A stretch of 64,000 nt of DNA from Bin5 sp963662575 (GTDB taxonomy: Bacteria > Chloroflexota > Anaerolineae > Caldilineales > Caldilineaceae). This document shows, one piece after another, positions 8,597 to 17,518 of the stretch; positions within the stretch are counted from its first letter, which is position 1; every line of letters starts with the position of its first letter. The stretch is taken from assembly GCA_963662575.1 (NCBI GenBank), contig OY759723.1, positions 5,270,001 through 5,334,000 on the forward strand. The letters are read 5' to 3'. A program made the translations under genes and the position numbers. The notes under the pieces were generated by a model. That model saw only the letters and a program-made list of their open reading frames with translations. It made no database searches and was not told where the DNA came from.

Positions 8597-10048
8597 ATGA
8601 CCGGCGATAAAGACAGGCAGTTTCCAGCTGGAGAACGGCAGCTCTTCCTGGATGACGACGATATCGCGCGCTTGGACGGACTGCGTCGAGGGTTCCATCA
8701 GCCGCAGAAGCGTGGCGCGGTGATCCGCCGCGAACCTGGCTTGGGCGGCAACCCGGAGATCCGGTGCGCGCCGGTGTGGGATCCAGAGGCACAGCTGTGG
8801 AAGCTTTGGACCATCTGTATCACGCCGGAGGAGCTGCACGGTATCGCAGGTCTTTCGGGCTATCATGAGAGCCCCGATGGCCTGCACTGGCATCAGCCCA
8901 TTCTGCGCCAGGCCGAATACCTCGACACTCGCGAGAATAATCTCGTATATATTCCCATGGGCGATGGCTGTACAGCTGAGATCCTGGGGGCAGTCTACGA
9001 CAAGAGCGACCCGGACCCGAGCCGGCGGTACAAAGCGCTAAGCTTCACCATGGCGCCGGAGCTGGCCATTCTGTTCGCCACTTCGCCTGACGGAATCCAC
9101 TGGACGCGGCTTGACATTCCAACCATTGCATCGGGTGACGAGCCCAATTTCAGCTTCGATGAACAAGACCATCTCTTTATCGCCACAGTAAAAGTTCCGG
9201 GTCCCTTCGGTCGTTCGCATGCCCTGACAGTCAGCGAAGATTTCGAGCATTGGAGTGAACCGGAACTGGTCTTCCATGCTGATGAGCAGGACCAAGAGGA
9301 GGCCCGCCAGATTATCGCCGACCGGCTGGCCGACCCATCATTGCAACAGCCGGTATTCAATCACCCGGAAGAACATGCGGTTGATGTCTACAACTTCGCC
9401 ATCTCCCGCTACGAAAGCCGCTACATCGGCTTTGCCTCCATGTTTTACCATACCGGCCGCGCTTGGAATGACCGCAACCATGACGGCTTTCATCACGTCC
9501 AATTGGCGTGTAGCCGTGACATGCGCAGTTGGCGTCGACTTGGCGAGCGGGCGCCCTTCATCGGTCCTTCGCCCCTCGGCGGCGGCGCGTATGACACGAT
9601 GCAGATTCTGGGGCCGTCCTTCCCGGTCGTGCGCGGGGACCAACTGTGGTTTTACTATTCGGGCATCCGACATCGCTGGCAGCCGCCAAGGGCCAGCGCG
9701 GAGCGGGCCGCGATATGTCTGGCAACACTACGGCGGGACGGCTTTGTTTCGCTGGACGCCGATGCAGACGGCGGCTCGGTTACTACCGTTCCTTTTCGAT
9801 GGCACGGTGAGTGGCTTTATTTGAACGCCGATGCTGCAGAGGGTGAGATCAGCTGCGAGCTTCTCGACGCGGCGGGCCAGCCGTTGGCAGGGTTTGAACG
9901 GCACAACTCTATCCCCTTGACGGCGGATGGCGTGTGCCAGGTAGTAAGGTGGGGCAGTGAAGAACGTCTGCCGGCAGCTTCTGCCGGTCCGATACAGCTG
10001 CGAATCTGGTTAAGAAACGCACGACTGTACAGCTATTGGCTTGAATAG
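8597..10048 (+). CDS. Beta-propeller glycosidase-like protein (GH32/GH43 fold), copy 1
   Basis: Cytoplasmic protein of 483 residues, no signal peptide. The opening 'ERQLFLDDDDIARLDGL' and repeated blades with 'SPDGLHWHQP' and 'SPDGIHWTRLD' match the large family of five-bladed propeller proteins related to GH32/GH43/GH130 glycosidases. Candidate acidic residues include the Asp run in 'LFLDDDDI' and the region 'SGDEPNFSFDE', but I cannot assign a catalytic pair. The C-terminal 130 residues form a separate beta-rich module. It lies 95 bp after the permease and 12 bp before a paralogue (10061-11533). Activity on an imported glycan is inference from context. Confidence 0.7.
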   Translation: MTGDKDRQFPAGERQLFLDDDDIARLDGLRRGFHQPQKRGAVIRREPGLGGNPEIRCAPVWDPEAQLWKLWTICITPEELHGIAGLSGYHESPDGLHWHQPILRQAEYLDTRENNLVYIPMGDGCTAEILGAVYDKSDPDPSRRYKALSFTMAPELAILFATSPDGIHWTRLDIPTIASGDEPNFSFDEQDHLFIATVKVPGPFGRSHALTVSEDFEHWSEPELVFHADEQDQEEARQIIADRLADPSLQQPVFNHPEEHAVDVYNFAISRYESRYIGFASMFYHTGRAWNDRNHDGFHHVQLACSRDMRSWRRLGERAPFIGPSPLGGGAYDTMQILGPSFPVVRGDQLWFYYSGIRHRWQPPRASAERAAICLATLRRDGFVSLDADADGGSVTTVPFRWHGEWLYLNADAAEGEISCELLDAAGQPLAGFERHNSIPLTADGVCQVVRWGSEERLPAASAGPIQLRIWLRNARLYSYWLE

Positions 10049-10060
10049 AGGAGAAGCGGA

Positions 10061-11533
10061 ATGGCATCTGAGTCGAATCGTAAGTTCGCCCGCCTGGAGA
10101 GACAGCTATTTCTTGACGATGCCGACATTGACAGTGTCGACGGCTTGAAAATGACCATGCACCAGCCAAACAAGAAGGGTGCGGTCATCCGCTCAGATCC
10201 ATTCATGGCCCTGCGCGCCGGCCGCGACGACGGCCCTGCCTATCGGCCGCAAACACGGACAGCACCGGTATGGGATGCAGAGACCGAGCTTTGGAAGTTC
10301 TGGACAATCGGGGCCAAGATGGACGCGGACAATGGGCGTTCCTCCTACCACGAGAGCCGCGATGGGCTTCACTGGTACCAACCAAACGTGGGGCAGTTCG
10401 AATACCAGGGATCGCGCGACAACAACCACGTCGCCATCCCCATCGATGAAAAGCGTACCTCGGAAGTGTTGGGCGTGGTCTACGATGCCCGCGACCCAGA
10501 CCCGTCGCGCCGCTTCAAGGCGATCAGCTTCATCATGGTTCCCGACCATTCGGTTGTCTTTGCCGTGTCGCCTGACGGCGTTGTCTGGAGGCGGGATGAC
10601 GCGCCCCCAATCCTCTCCGGCGATGAGCCGAATTTTAGCTTTGACGCGGCCAACCACCGCTTCATTGCTACCGTCAAAGTACGGGGCCACCACGGACGTT
10701 CGCACGCACTGACCACAAGCGTGGACTTTCGAAATTGGAGCGAACCTGAACTGGTCTTTCAAGCCGATGATGAGGACCAGGAGTTGGCGCGCGAAGTAAT
10801 CGCAAGGCGGCTCACCAATCCCGCTCTGCAGCAAACCGTTGCCAACGACCAGGAAGAGCACGGCGTAGATGTTTATAATTTCAGCGTTTCCAGGTATGAA
10901 AGCCGCTATATCGGCTTCGCCTCAATGTTTCACCATGTTGGACGCTCCGTGGACGGCAACAATCACGACGGCTTCCATCATGTTCAGTTGGCCAGCAGCC
11001 GGGATATGTACACCTGGCTGCGGCAGGGGGCCCGCGCGCCGTTTATCGACTCATCGCCATTAGGAGCCGGCGCATACGACACGCTGCAGATGCTGGGGCC
11101 GTCCTCACCGGTAGTACGCGATGACGAGCTCTGGTTCTACTACACGGGCGTCAAGTTCCGGCGCCTTCCACCTAAATGGGATCCGGATCACGCGGCTATC
11201 TGTCTGGCCACCTTGCGGCGGGACGGATTCGTCTCGCTGGATGGCGGTGAAGAGGGCGGCTCGATAGTAACCGAGCCTTTCGATTGGGATGGGTCGCGGC
11301 TCTTTCTCAATGCGGTCGCCGACGAGGGCGTTATCACCGTTGAAGTACTCGAGGTCGACGGCCGCCCGCTGCTGGGCTACGGTGGCCAGGACGCCACTGG
11401 CGTGCGTGTCGATAGCGTCCGCAAACCGGTTGTGTGGCGTGAGCGCAGCCTGATGCCAAACCCCGCCAAGGGGCAGATCCGGTTGCGTTTTAACATAACG
11501 AACGCGCAGTTATACAGTTACTGGTTTGAATAA
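10061..11533 (+). CDS. Beta-propeller glycosidase-like protein, copy 2
   Basis: Paralogue of the preceding gene, 490 residues. It shares blocks such as 'LERQLFLDDADIDSVDGL', 'SGDEPNFSFDAANHRFIATVKV', 'EEHGVDVYNFSVSRYESRYIGFASMFHH', 'NHDGFHHVQLA' and 'LCLATLRRDGFVSLD'-type strands, and differs by a short insertion after 'VIRSDP'. The ATG at 10061 follows GGAGAAGCGGA. The tandem arrangement indicates duplication. The conserved His/Asp-rich core (VDVYNF, NHDGFHHVQ) is identical in both and is the best candidate for the active or binding site. No signal peptide. Confidence 0.7.
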   Translation: MASESNRKFARLERQLFLDDADIDSVDGLKMTMHQPNKKGAVIRSDPFMALRAGRDDGPAYRPQTRTAPVWDAETELWKFWTIGAKMDADNGRSSYHESRDGLHWYQPNVGQFEYQGSRDNNHVAIPIDEKRTSEVLGVVYDARDPDPSRRFKAISFIMVPDHSVVFAVSPDGVVWRRDDAPPILSGDEPNFSFDAANHRFIATVKVRGHHGRSHALTTSVDFRNWSEPELVFQADDEDQELAREVIARRLTNPALQQTVANDQEEHGVDVYNFSVSRYESRYIGFASMFHHVGRSVDGNNHDGFHHVQLASSRDMYTWLRQGARAPFIDSSPLGAGAYDTLQMLGPSSPVVRDDELWFYYTGVKFRRLPPKWDPDHAAICLATLRRDGFVSLDGGEEGGSIVTEPFDWDGSRLFLNAVADEGVITVEVLEVDGRPLLGYGGQDATGVRVDSVRKPVVWRERSLMPNPAKGQIRLRFNITNAQLYSYWFE

Positions 11534-11633
11534 GTTCGGCGGGGATGAAACGTTGATTGACTAAAGCTGCTTGTTCGACAGACCTAGTCGAAGTTCTGAA
11601 CGGGAAAATCTCAGAAAGAGCGGGGAATAGACA

Positions 11634-12959
11634 ATGGGTGAGACTGCAACGGCAATAGAGACGACCTATGCCAGTGAGAGTCCAAGCTCGCGCGAGCAGT
11701 TCGAGAAAGACCGTAAGTCGATGCCGGGCGGCGCAAAAGGAGCCTATTTTTACGCCCCTTATCCTCTAACTATGCAGCGGGGTGAGGGCTGCTATCTATA
11801 TGACATTGACGAACGGCGCCGTGTGGATTTTGCCAATCACCACACCGGACAGATTTTGGGCCACAATAACGCCGCCGTACATGCGGCGGTCGAGGCACAG
11901 CTCACCAGAGGGATCGCACTGGGCGCGCCGACTGGTGCAGAAGGGGCACTGGCGGAGGAGATGTGCAGCCGCGTGGCCTCGCTGGAGAAAGTTCGCTTTT
12001 GCAACTCCGGAACGGAGGCATCTCTGCACGCGATCCGGCTGGCGCGAGGGTTCAGCGGCCGTCCGAAGATTGCCAAGTTGGAGGGCGGGTACCACGGCAG
12101 CCATGACCTGGTAGAAGTAAGCGTTGCGCCGCCGGTGGACAAGGCGGGCCCTGCCGACGAACCTTATTCCGTGCCGACTGCAGGCGGCATGTCTCCCAAT
12201 GCCCCCTCAGAGGTGATCGTCTTGCCCTTCAACAATGAGGAGGCGTTGGAGCGGCTGGTTCGCCGCCACCGCGACGAGTTGGCCTGTGTGATTCTCGACC
12301 CCAAGACAGGTATCCTACCAGTCCGCAAGGAGTACATACAGGCTGTGCGCCGGGTGACCGAGGAAAACGATGTGCTGCTGATCCTCGACGAAGTGGTGGC
12401 ATTTCGCGTCGCCCGCGGCGGAGCCCAGGAGCACTACGGCATTAGCCCGGATCTGACGACGTTCGGCAAGCTGGTGGGAGGCGGGTTTCCGGTGGGGGCT
12501 TTTGGCGGCCGCGCCGACATAATGGATCTGTTCGACAATAGCGGCGAACCGACCGGTTTCTTCCAGAGCGGCACTTTCAGCGCGCATGCGGTGGTGATGG
12601 CAGCGGGGCTTGCCACATTACAGCAGTTGACGCCGGGCGCGTTTGAACACTTGAACGGATTGGGGGAACGTTTGCGTGCGGGCCTGGATGACCTCAGCGC
12701 ACGCATCAGTACTCCGTTGCAGGCAGTGGTGCTGGGCTCTCTGTTCAGCGTCTATTTCACGGAAGAGCCGCTGGTCGATTACCGAAGCCTGGCAGGCAAC
12801 GACGGAGCAATGGCCCATCGCGTTTTCCTTTCCTTACTTAATCAAGGTTACTTCCTGAGCCAGGGGCTTTCGATGAATGCGCTTTCTCTGCCGATGGAGA
12901 ATGAGCATATTGACGGGCTCGTGCAAGCATTTGAAACAGCAATAGAAAGCAGCCAGTAG
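11634..12959 (+). CDS. Class III aminotransferase (glutamate-1-semialdehyde aminomutase-like)
   Basis: PLP enzyme of 441 residues. The early block 'MPGGAKGAYFYAPYPLTMQRGEGCYLYDIDERRRVDFAN' and 'FCNSGTEASLHAIRLARGFSGRPKIAK' are those of the glutamate-1-semialdehyde 2,1-aminomutase/class III group. The Schiff-base lysine is K279 in 'FGKLVGGGFPVGAFGG', and the PLP Asp is in 'LLILDEVVAFR'. It sits among glycosidase-like and amidohydrolase genes rather than haem genes, so a role as an amino-sugar or amino-acid transaminase is more likely than tetrapyrrole synthesis; this is inference from context. Confidence 0.88.
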   Translation: MGETATAIETTYASESPSSREQFEKDRKSMPGGAKGAYFYAPYPLTMQRGEGCYLYDIDERRRVDFANHHTGQILGHNNAAVHAAVEAQLTRGIALGAPTGAEGALAEEMCSRVASLEKVRFCNSGTEASLHAIRLARGFSGRPKIAKLEGGYHGSHDLVEVSVAPPVDKAGPADEPYSVPTAGGMSPNAPSEVIVLPFNNEEALERLVRRHRDELACVILDPKTGILPVRKEYIQAVRRVTEENDVLLILDEVVAFRVARGGAQEHYGISPDLTTFGKLVGGGFPVGAFGGRADIMDLFDNSGEPTGFFQSGTFSAHAVVMAAGLATLQQLTPGAFEHLNGLGERLRAGLDDLSARISTPLQAVVLGSLFSVYFTEEPLVDYRSLAGNDGAMAHRVFLSLLNQGYFLSQGLSMNALSLPMENEHIDGLVQAFETAIESSQ

Positions 12960-13054
12960 CAGCAGGCATCCACGTCTATCCAGAGGGTGGCGGCCTGTCG
13001 TGACACAGAATTCTGGCCGCAAGCCACAATCCAAAGCGGTTGAAAGGACCAACT

Positions 13055-14575
13055 ATGTACGCTATCGACTTTATTTCTGAATTCAGCGTCAATCGAATCC
13101 CTGAACCGGATACGACGTTGGAGGCGCTGCTCCGTCAGACGGAGGAGCACGACACGACGCTGACGTTGACAACATCGCGGCGCGGCCTGGTCAACCAGGT
13201 CAACCCGGAAGCCGTGGCTGAAACGCTAGAAATTACTGCAAACCATCCCCGCCTGCTTGCTGTAGGGACACTGGATCCCCGCTATTTCCTCAACTGGCGG
13301 GACGACCTGCAGGCCTGCGTCGATGGCGGTTGTGTGGCTATCCGTTTTGCCCCCGGGCCGCAGGGTTGGAGCCCCGAAACCCTGGTTTTTGAGCATATGG
13401 TGGAGGCAGTCGGGGCGGCGGGGCTGCCGATCATCGTTGATTTCAAAGGATCTTCTGAAGCCCTGAGCTGGATACGCAAGGTGGCAGAGGTCTGCCACCG
13501 GTATGACGTGGATGTTGTCATGAACGAGGTCAGCTATTCGCACATGGGCGAGCTAATCACGGTCATGCAGGTGTACCCCAATGTCTATGCCGCGATTCGG
13601 TGGCTCTGTCTGGCGGACGGCATTGAAGTGATGGTCGACGCCGGCATCAGCGATAGGCTGCTCTATGGCAGCAACTCCCCCAAGTATTCGATTCGTGCGC
13701 TGCGCAACCAGATCTTCATGGCGAAGATTTCGGATGAACAGAGGCAGGCGATCCTGGGAGGCAACGCCTTGCGCCTGCTTGACATGGATATCGAAGAGCT
13801 GCCCGCCGAGCCGCTTATGATCAAGGCCGAGGCAGATCTACCCGATGAGCCAATCATCGACATCCACGCCCACGTTTCCGGCTTTCACTGTGCGGAGCCG
13901 TTCAACACGCGCACCGAGACCAACGTTTCGGAGATGACCGAGCGTTGCAATATCCAATACACATTTGTCTCCTCCTACAACGCCATCAACTATGACATGT
14001 GCGAGGGGAACGCCGACACGCAGGCCTTCCTTGACCGCTATCCGAATCTGCGCGGTTATATTGCCATTGACCCGCGCGACCTGGCCGGTTCGGTCGAGCA
14101 GATGGAACGTTACTTCCAGGATTCCCGATTCGTGGGGGTGAAGCTTTACTGCCCATTTGGCGGCAACATGGCTACCAAGCGAATGCAGGACCTGCTGGAC
14201 GAAATCGCAAAGTTTGGGCGGCCGGTCAAGATCCACATGGATGAAGGCGGCTCACCCTATCCGGGCGTACGTTCGGCGGCTGAACGCAATCCTGACCTGG
14301 TGATTATCAAAGCGCACGGCGACGATGTCGAGGGCGCGCGCCAGGTCGTCGATCTGCCCAATGTCTACTTTGAGTTTTGCAGCAGCGGTATCAACGCCGG
14401 CACCATCCGCCGCTCCATGGACATCTTGGGGCCGGAACGGATCTTGTTTGGCACCGACCAGCCGCTCTTTGCACCCTGGTTTGAATACGGGGCCTATATC
14501 GACGCGATTCAGAACCAACGAGAGGCAGACCTCGTTTTCCGACAGAACGCCAGACGTATCTTCAGACTGGACTGA
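13055..14575 (+). CDS. Tandem two-domain amidohydrolase, N-half degenerate
   Basis: Protein of 506 residues with two amidohydrolase-2 type TIM barrels in tandem. The C-terminal half is complete: 'IIDIHAHVSG' (HxH metal ligands), 'VGVKLY', 'IIKAHGDD' (His) and 'ILFGTDQPLF' (catalytic Asp). The N-terminal half (about residues 1-255) has the same fold order and ends with 'RLLYGSNSPKYS...AILGGNALRLLDM'. It has 'IDFISE' where HxH should be and Asn where the Asp should be, so it cannot bind metal in the standard way. I chose ATG 13055 after GAAAGGACC; the frame also opens at TTG 13040. The next two-gene pair (15928 and 16685) repeats the degenerate-then-intact order. Confidence 0.85.
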   Translation: MYAIDFISEFSVNRIPEPDTTLEALLRQTEEHDTTLTLTTSRRGLVNQVNPEAVAETLEITANHPRLLAVGTLDPRYFLNWRDDLQACVDGGCVAIRFAPGPQGWSPETLVFEHMVEAVGAAGLPIIVDFKGSSEALSWIRKVAEVCHRYDVDVVMNEVSYSHMGELITVMQVYPNVYAAIRWLCLADGIEVMVDAGISDRLLYGSNSPKYSIRALRNQIFMAKISDEQRQAILGGNALRLLDMDIEELPAEPLMIKAEADLPDEPIIDIHAHVSGFHCAEPFNTRTETNVSEMTERCNIQYTFVSSYNAINYDMCEGNADTQAFLDRYPNLRGYIAIDPRDLAGSVEQMERYFQDSRFVGVKLYCPFGGNMATKRMQDLLDEIAKFGRPVKIHMDEGGSPYPGVRSAAERNPDLVIIKAHGDDVEGARQVVDLPNVYFEFCSSGINAGTIRRSMDILGPERILFGTDQPLFAPWFEYGAYIDAIQNQREADLVFRQNARRIFRLD

Positions 14576-14683
14576 CGCCGAGTGCGACATACGCGCCCCC
14601 TGGACGATTCTCGCCGAAACGGCCCGCAACATTCATAGACTGAACGAAAATAGCAGCCGGAAAAGTACAAGGAGATTTCTGAC

Positions 14684-15916
14684 ATGGCCATCGCAATTGA
14701 ACGTAATTCGCCGCCGGTTCGCAGCGGATCGTTTGGTCCCCAGTGGGATATGGGCGACGAGGAGATAAACGAGTTGATCGAGGTGATCCGTTCCGGGAAG
14801 CTGAACCGACTGAGCGGCACCAAGGTCCTTCAGTTCGAGCAGGACTTCGCCGACATGAACGGCGTCAAGTATGCCCAGGCAGTTACGTCGGGCACGGCCG
14901 CAGTGCATACGGCCGTCGGCACAATTGACCCCAACCCGGGCGACGAGATCATCACGACGAGCATTACCGATATGGGCACGATCATCGGCATTCTCTACCA
15001 GAACGCGGTGCCTGTCTTCGCGGACATTGATCCCAGGACGGGCAACCTCGACATTGCGGATGTCGAAGCCAAGATCACGGAACGAACCAAGGCAATCATT
15101 GTGGTGCACCTATTTGGCAATCCTGCTCCGATGGAGGCCTATGTAGCACTAGCGCGGAAGTATAACCTCTATTTGATCGAGGATTGCGCACAGGCGCAGC
15201 TGGCCGAGTATGGCGGACGGCCGGTCGGTACCTGGGGCGACTTTGGCTGCTACAGTTTTGGCGGCAAACACATGACCACGGGCGACGGCGGCATGGTGAT
15301 CAGCAACCGAGACGACTTGGCCGAGCGGTTGAAATGGTTTGCGGACAAGGGTAATCCCCGACATCCGGTATACGAGCATTATTATCTGGCGCCGAACTAT
15401 CGCATGACCGACCTTCAAGGGGCGGTCGGGGTCGCGCAGCTCAAGAAGGTGACCGACGCGGTGCGGCGCAAGCAGTGGGTTGCCAACCACCTGAACGAGG
15501 TCGTCGACGGTGAAGAGGGGCTCTCATTGCAGCCGGTGCTGCCGGAAGCGACGCATTCGTACTGGGTCTACGGTTTTCATGTGGACGCCGCAAAGATGGG
15601 CGCGACGGCTGAACAGTTTGCGGCGGCGCTGCAGGCGGAGGGTGTGCCGGCCAACTCGCCCTACATGGCCTATCCGGTCTACAAATACCCGGTTATGGCC
15701 CAGCAGCGCGCGTATGGAACGGCTGATTTCTCCTATGCCGGTGAGGAGGCCGCGGCTATGGACTATGGTTCGATGTCGCTGCCGGGCGGGGAGAGTTTCC
15801 TGGAAACGGCGGTTGTGGTGCCGATGAGCCCCTCCTATACGGACCAGGACGCGGCCGATTTCAGTACGGCTATCAAAAAGGTCGGCGACTACTACCGGTC
15901 TAAACTGTCCAGCTAG
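14684..15916 (+). CDS. DegT/DnrJ/EryC1/StrS family aminotransferase
   Basis: PLP-dependent sugar aminotransferase-type protein of 410 residues. Marks are 'VTSGTAAVHTAV' (phosphate cup), 'LIEDCAQAQLAEYGGRPVGTWGDFGCYSFGGKHMTTGDGGM' with Schiff-base lysine K195, and the C-terminal 'TDLQGAVGVAQL'. These enzymes aminate keto-sugars or 3-amino-5-hydroxybenzoate precursors. ATG 14684 follows AAGGAGATTTCTGAC. It lies 108 bp after the tandem amidohydrolase and 12 bp before the next one, so probably one operon. A second family member is at 34850-36142; the two share the N-terminal 'FGP.W..GDEE' and overall architecture. Confidence 0.92.
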   Translation: MAIAIERNSPPVRSGSFGPQWDMGDEEINELIEVIRSGKLNRLSGTKVLQFEQDFADMNGVKYAQAVTSGTAAVHTAVGTIDPNPGDEIITTSITDMGTIIGILYQNAVPVFADIDPRTGNLDIADVEAKITERTKAIIVVHLFGNPAPMEAYVALARKYNLYLIEDCAQAQLAEYGGRPVGTWGDFGCYSFGGKHMTTGDGGMVISNRDDLAERLKWFADKGNPRHPVYEHYYLAPNYRMTDLQGAVGVAQLKKVTDAVRRKQWVANHLNEVVDGEEGLSLQPVLPEATHSYWVYGFHVDAAKMGATAEQFAAALQAEGVPANSPYMAYPVYKYPVMAQQRAYGTADFSYAGEEAAAMDYGSMSLPGGESFLETAVVVPMSPSYTDQDAADFSTAIKKVGDYYRSKLSS

Positions 15917-15927
15917 GGCCAAAATCC

Positions 15928-16692
15928 ATGTCACTTCAATTCGCGTTCAGCCCACGTGTTCCTGTGTTTGACGCCAATGTACGGGTTGGCGATCTGCACT
16001 ATCAGCCGTCGCCCTGCCGCAACCGTGACCAATTGCTGGCTGAAATGGACCGTCACGGGGTCGAAAAGGCGCTCATCTACCACGCTCAGACTGAGGAAGT
16101 CAGCCCGATCGACGGCAATGGTTTTCTGGAGGAATGGTTGGAGGATAGACGTCTCTTTCCCCAGTGGTCCATCATGCCTACGCCCGATTCGATGGCACAA
16201 ATAGAGGCATTGCACGAGCAGGGGAGGGTGCGCAATGTCCGTCTACACAATATGGGATACGTCGGACTGCCTTTCCGGCCGTGGGCTTTCGCGCCGATGC
16301 TGTCTTGGCTGAGCGAGAACCGGATCCCGCTCTGGATTCCTCTGCCGGACGCGGATGCGGACGAGCTGGCCATGACCTTGAGCGCCTTCCCCGAACTGGT
16401 AACGGTCCTGGTGGGCGCGCATTACAGCCACGCTCTGTGGGTGCGGCCACTAATGACTACTCTCCCCAACTCGTATCTGGAGTTAAGTCGTATTGAGCCG
16501 CTGGGCGAGGTGGAGGCGCTCTGCTCCGAGTATGGGGCCGAGCGTTTTGTCTACGGCTCCTGGTATGACCGCCTGGCGATGGGGTCAATGCTCTTTTACC
16601 TTCACCATTCCGACATCAGCGAGTCGGACCTGGAACTGATCTGCGCAGGGAACTTGCTACGCATACTACAGGGAGAGGGCCGGCATGATTGA
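15928..16692 (+). CDS. Degenerate amidohydrolase-fold protein
   Basis: TIM-barrel amidohydrolase-2 family protein of 254 residues. The start 'VPVFDANVRVGD' aligns with the usual 'IDxHxHxG', but the two metal-binding histidines are replaced by Asn and Arg. The late 'FGSDxP' motif reads 'FVYGSWYDR', lacking the Asp. A His remains in 'VLVGAHYSHA'. The protein is therefore probably catalytically inactive or works without the usual metal. Its stop overlaps the start of the next gene (16685), which encodes an intact family member, so a heteromeric pair is plausible. Confidence 0.75.
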   Translation: MSLQFAFSPRVPVFDANVRVGDLHYQPSPCRNRDQLLAEMDRHGVEKALIYHAQTEEVSPIDGNGFLEEWLEDRRLFPQWSIMPTPDSMAQIEALHEQGRVRNVRLHNMGYVGLPFRPWAFAPMLSWLSENRIPLWIPLPDADADELAMTLSAFPELVTVLVGAHYSHALWVRPLMTTLPNSYLELSRIEPLGEVEALCSEYGAERFVYGSWYDRLAMGSMLFYLHHSDISESDLELICAGNLLRILQGEGRHD

Positions 16693-17434
16693 AGAACAGA
16701 GAGTGATCGACTTTCACGGCCATACAGGCCGCTTGGACCGTTACAATGGAGTTGACGACCCGGCGTTGATTTTGCACGCGATGGACAGGGTGGGAATCGA
16801 CGTCTCCTGCGTTTTCAACATTTTTCACCCGGATGGCACGACCGGCAATGACATCACCGCTCGTTTTGTGTCCGAACATCCGGACCGCTTTGTCGGTTTC
16901 GCCTACGTCTCGCCGATGATGCCTGAAGGGATGGTTGCTGAACTAACGCGGGCCATTGACGAGCTTGGTCTGGTTGCCATCAAACTATACCCGCCGTATA
17001 CCCAGTGGGATCTGAACGAACCGATCTGGCATCCGATTTATGCGTTTGCCAATGATCGCGGTCTGGCGATTATTTTCCACACGGGCACTGACCCACATTC
17101 CGATCCCGGCCTGCTGGCCGATTGTGCGGCTCAGTTTCCAAATGCCAACTTCGTTGCGGGGCACGCGGGCAATGTCGATGAGCCGCGGGCGGCTGCGATT
17201 AAGGCGGCGCAGGACTATCCCAATGTTTATCTGGAGACCTGTTCGACTTTTCGCACGCCTGGAGTCATAGAGCAGTTGGTGAACGAGGCCGGCGCGGACC
17301 GTGTGCTGTTTGGCTCGGACATTGCGCTGATGGATTCGCGTCCACAGTTGGGCAAAATCATCACTGCCGACATTTCGGATGAGGCGAAGCGGCTGGTGTG
17401 CGGTGGCAACGCGGCCAGGCTGTTGGGAATCTGA
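16685..17434 (+). CDS. Amidohydrolase family protein (intact metal site)
   Basis: Amidohydrolase-2/COG2159-like TIM-barrel hydrolase or decarboxylase of 249 residues. Metal ligands are visible in 'VIDFHGHTG' (HxH) and 'FVAGHAGN' (His), and the catalytic Asp in 'VLFGSDIAL'. Family usual length is 250-330, so it is compact. The ATG at 16685 lies inside the end of the preceding gene (8-bp overlap) and GGGAGAGGGCCGGC precedes it, so translation is coupled. Reaction and substrate unknown. Confidence 0.85.
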   Translation: MIEEQRVIDFHGHTGRLDRYNGVDDPALILHAMDRVGIDVSCVFNIFHPDGTTGNDITARFVSEHPDRFVGFAYVSPMMPEGMVAELTRAIDELGLVAIKLYPPYTQWDLNEPIWHPIYAFANDRGLAIIFHTGTDPHSDPGLLADCAAQFPNANFVAGHAGNVDEPRAAAIKAAQDYPNVYLETCSTFRTPGVIEQLVNEAGADRVLFGSDIALMDSRPQLGKIITADISDEAKRLVCGGNAARLLGI

Positions 17435-17518
17435 AACACGTTACGGCGGAGAGCTTGGCTTAGCTGACGAACTACTTGAAAATCGAGCCGGGGCAATTGA
17501 GTTGCTTGTGTTTCCATT

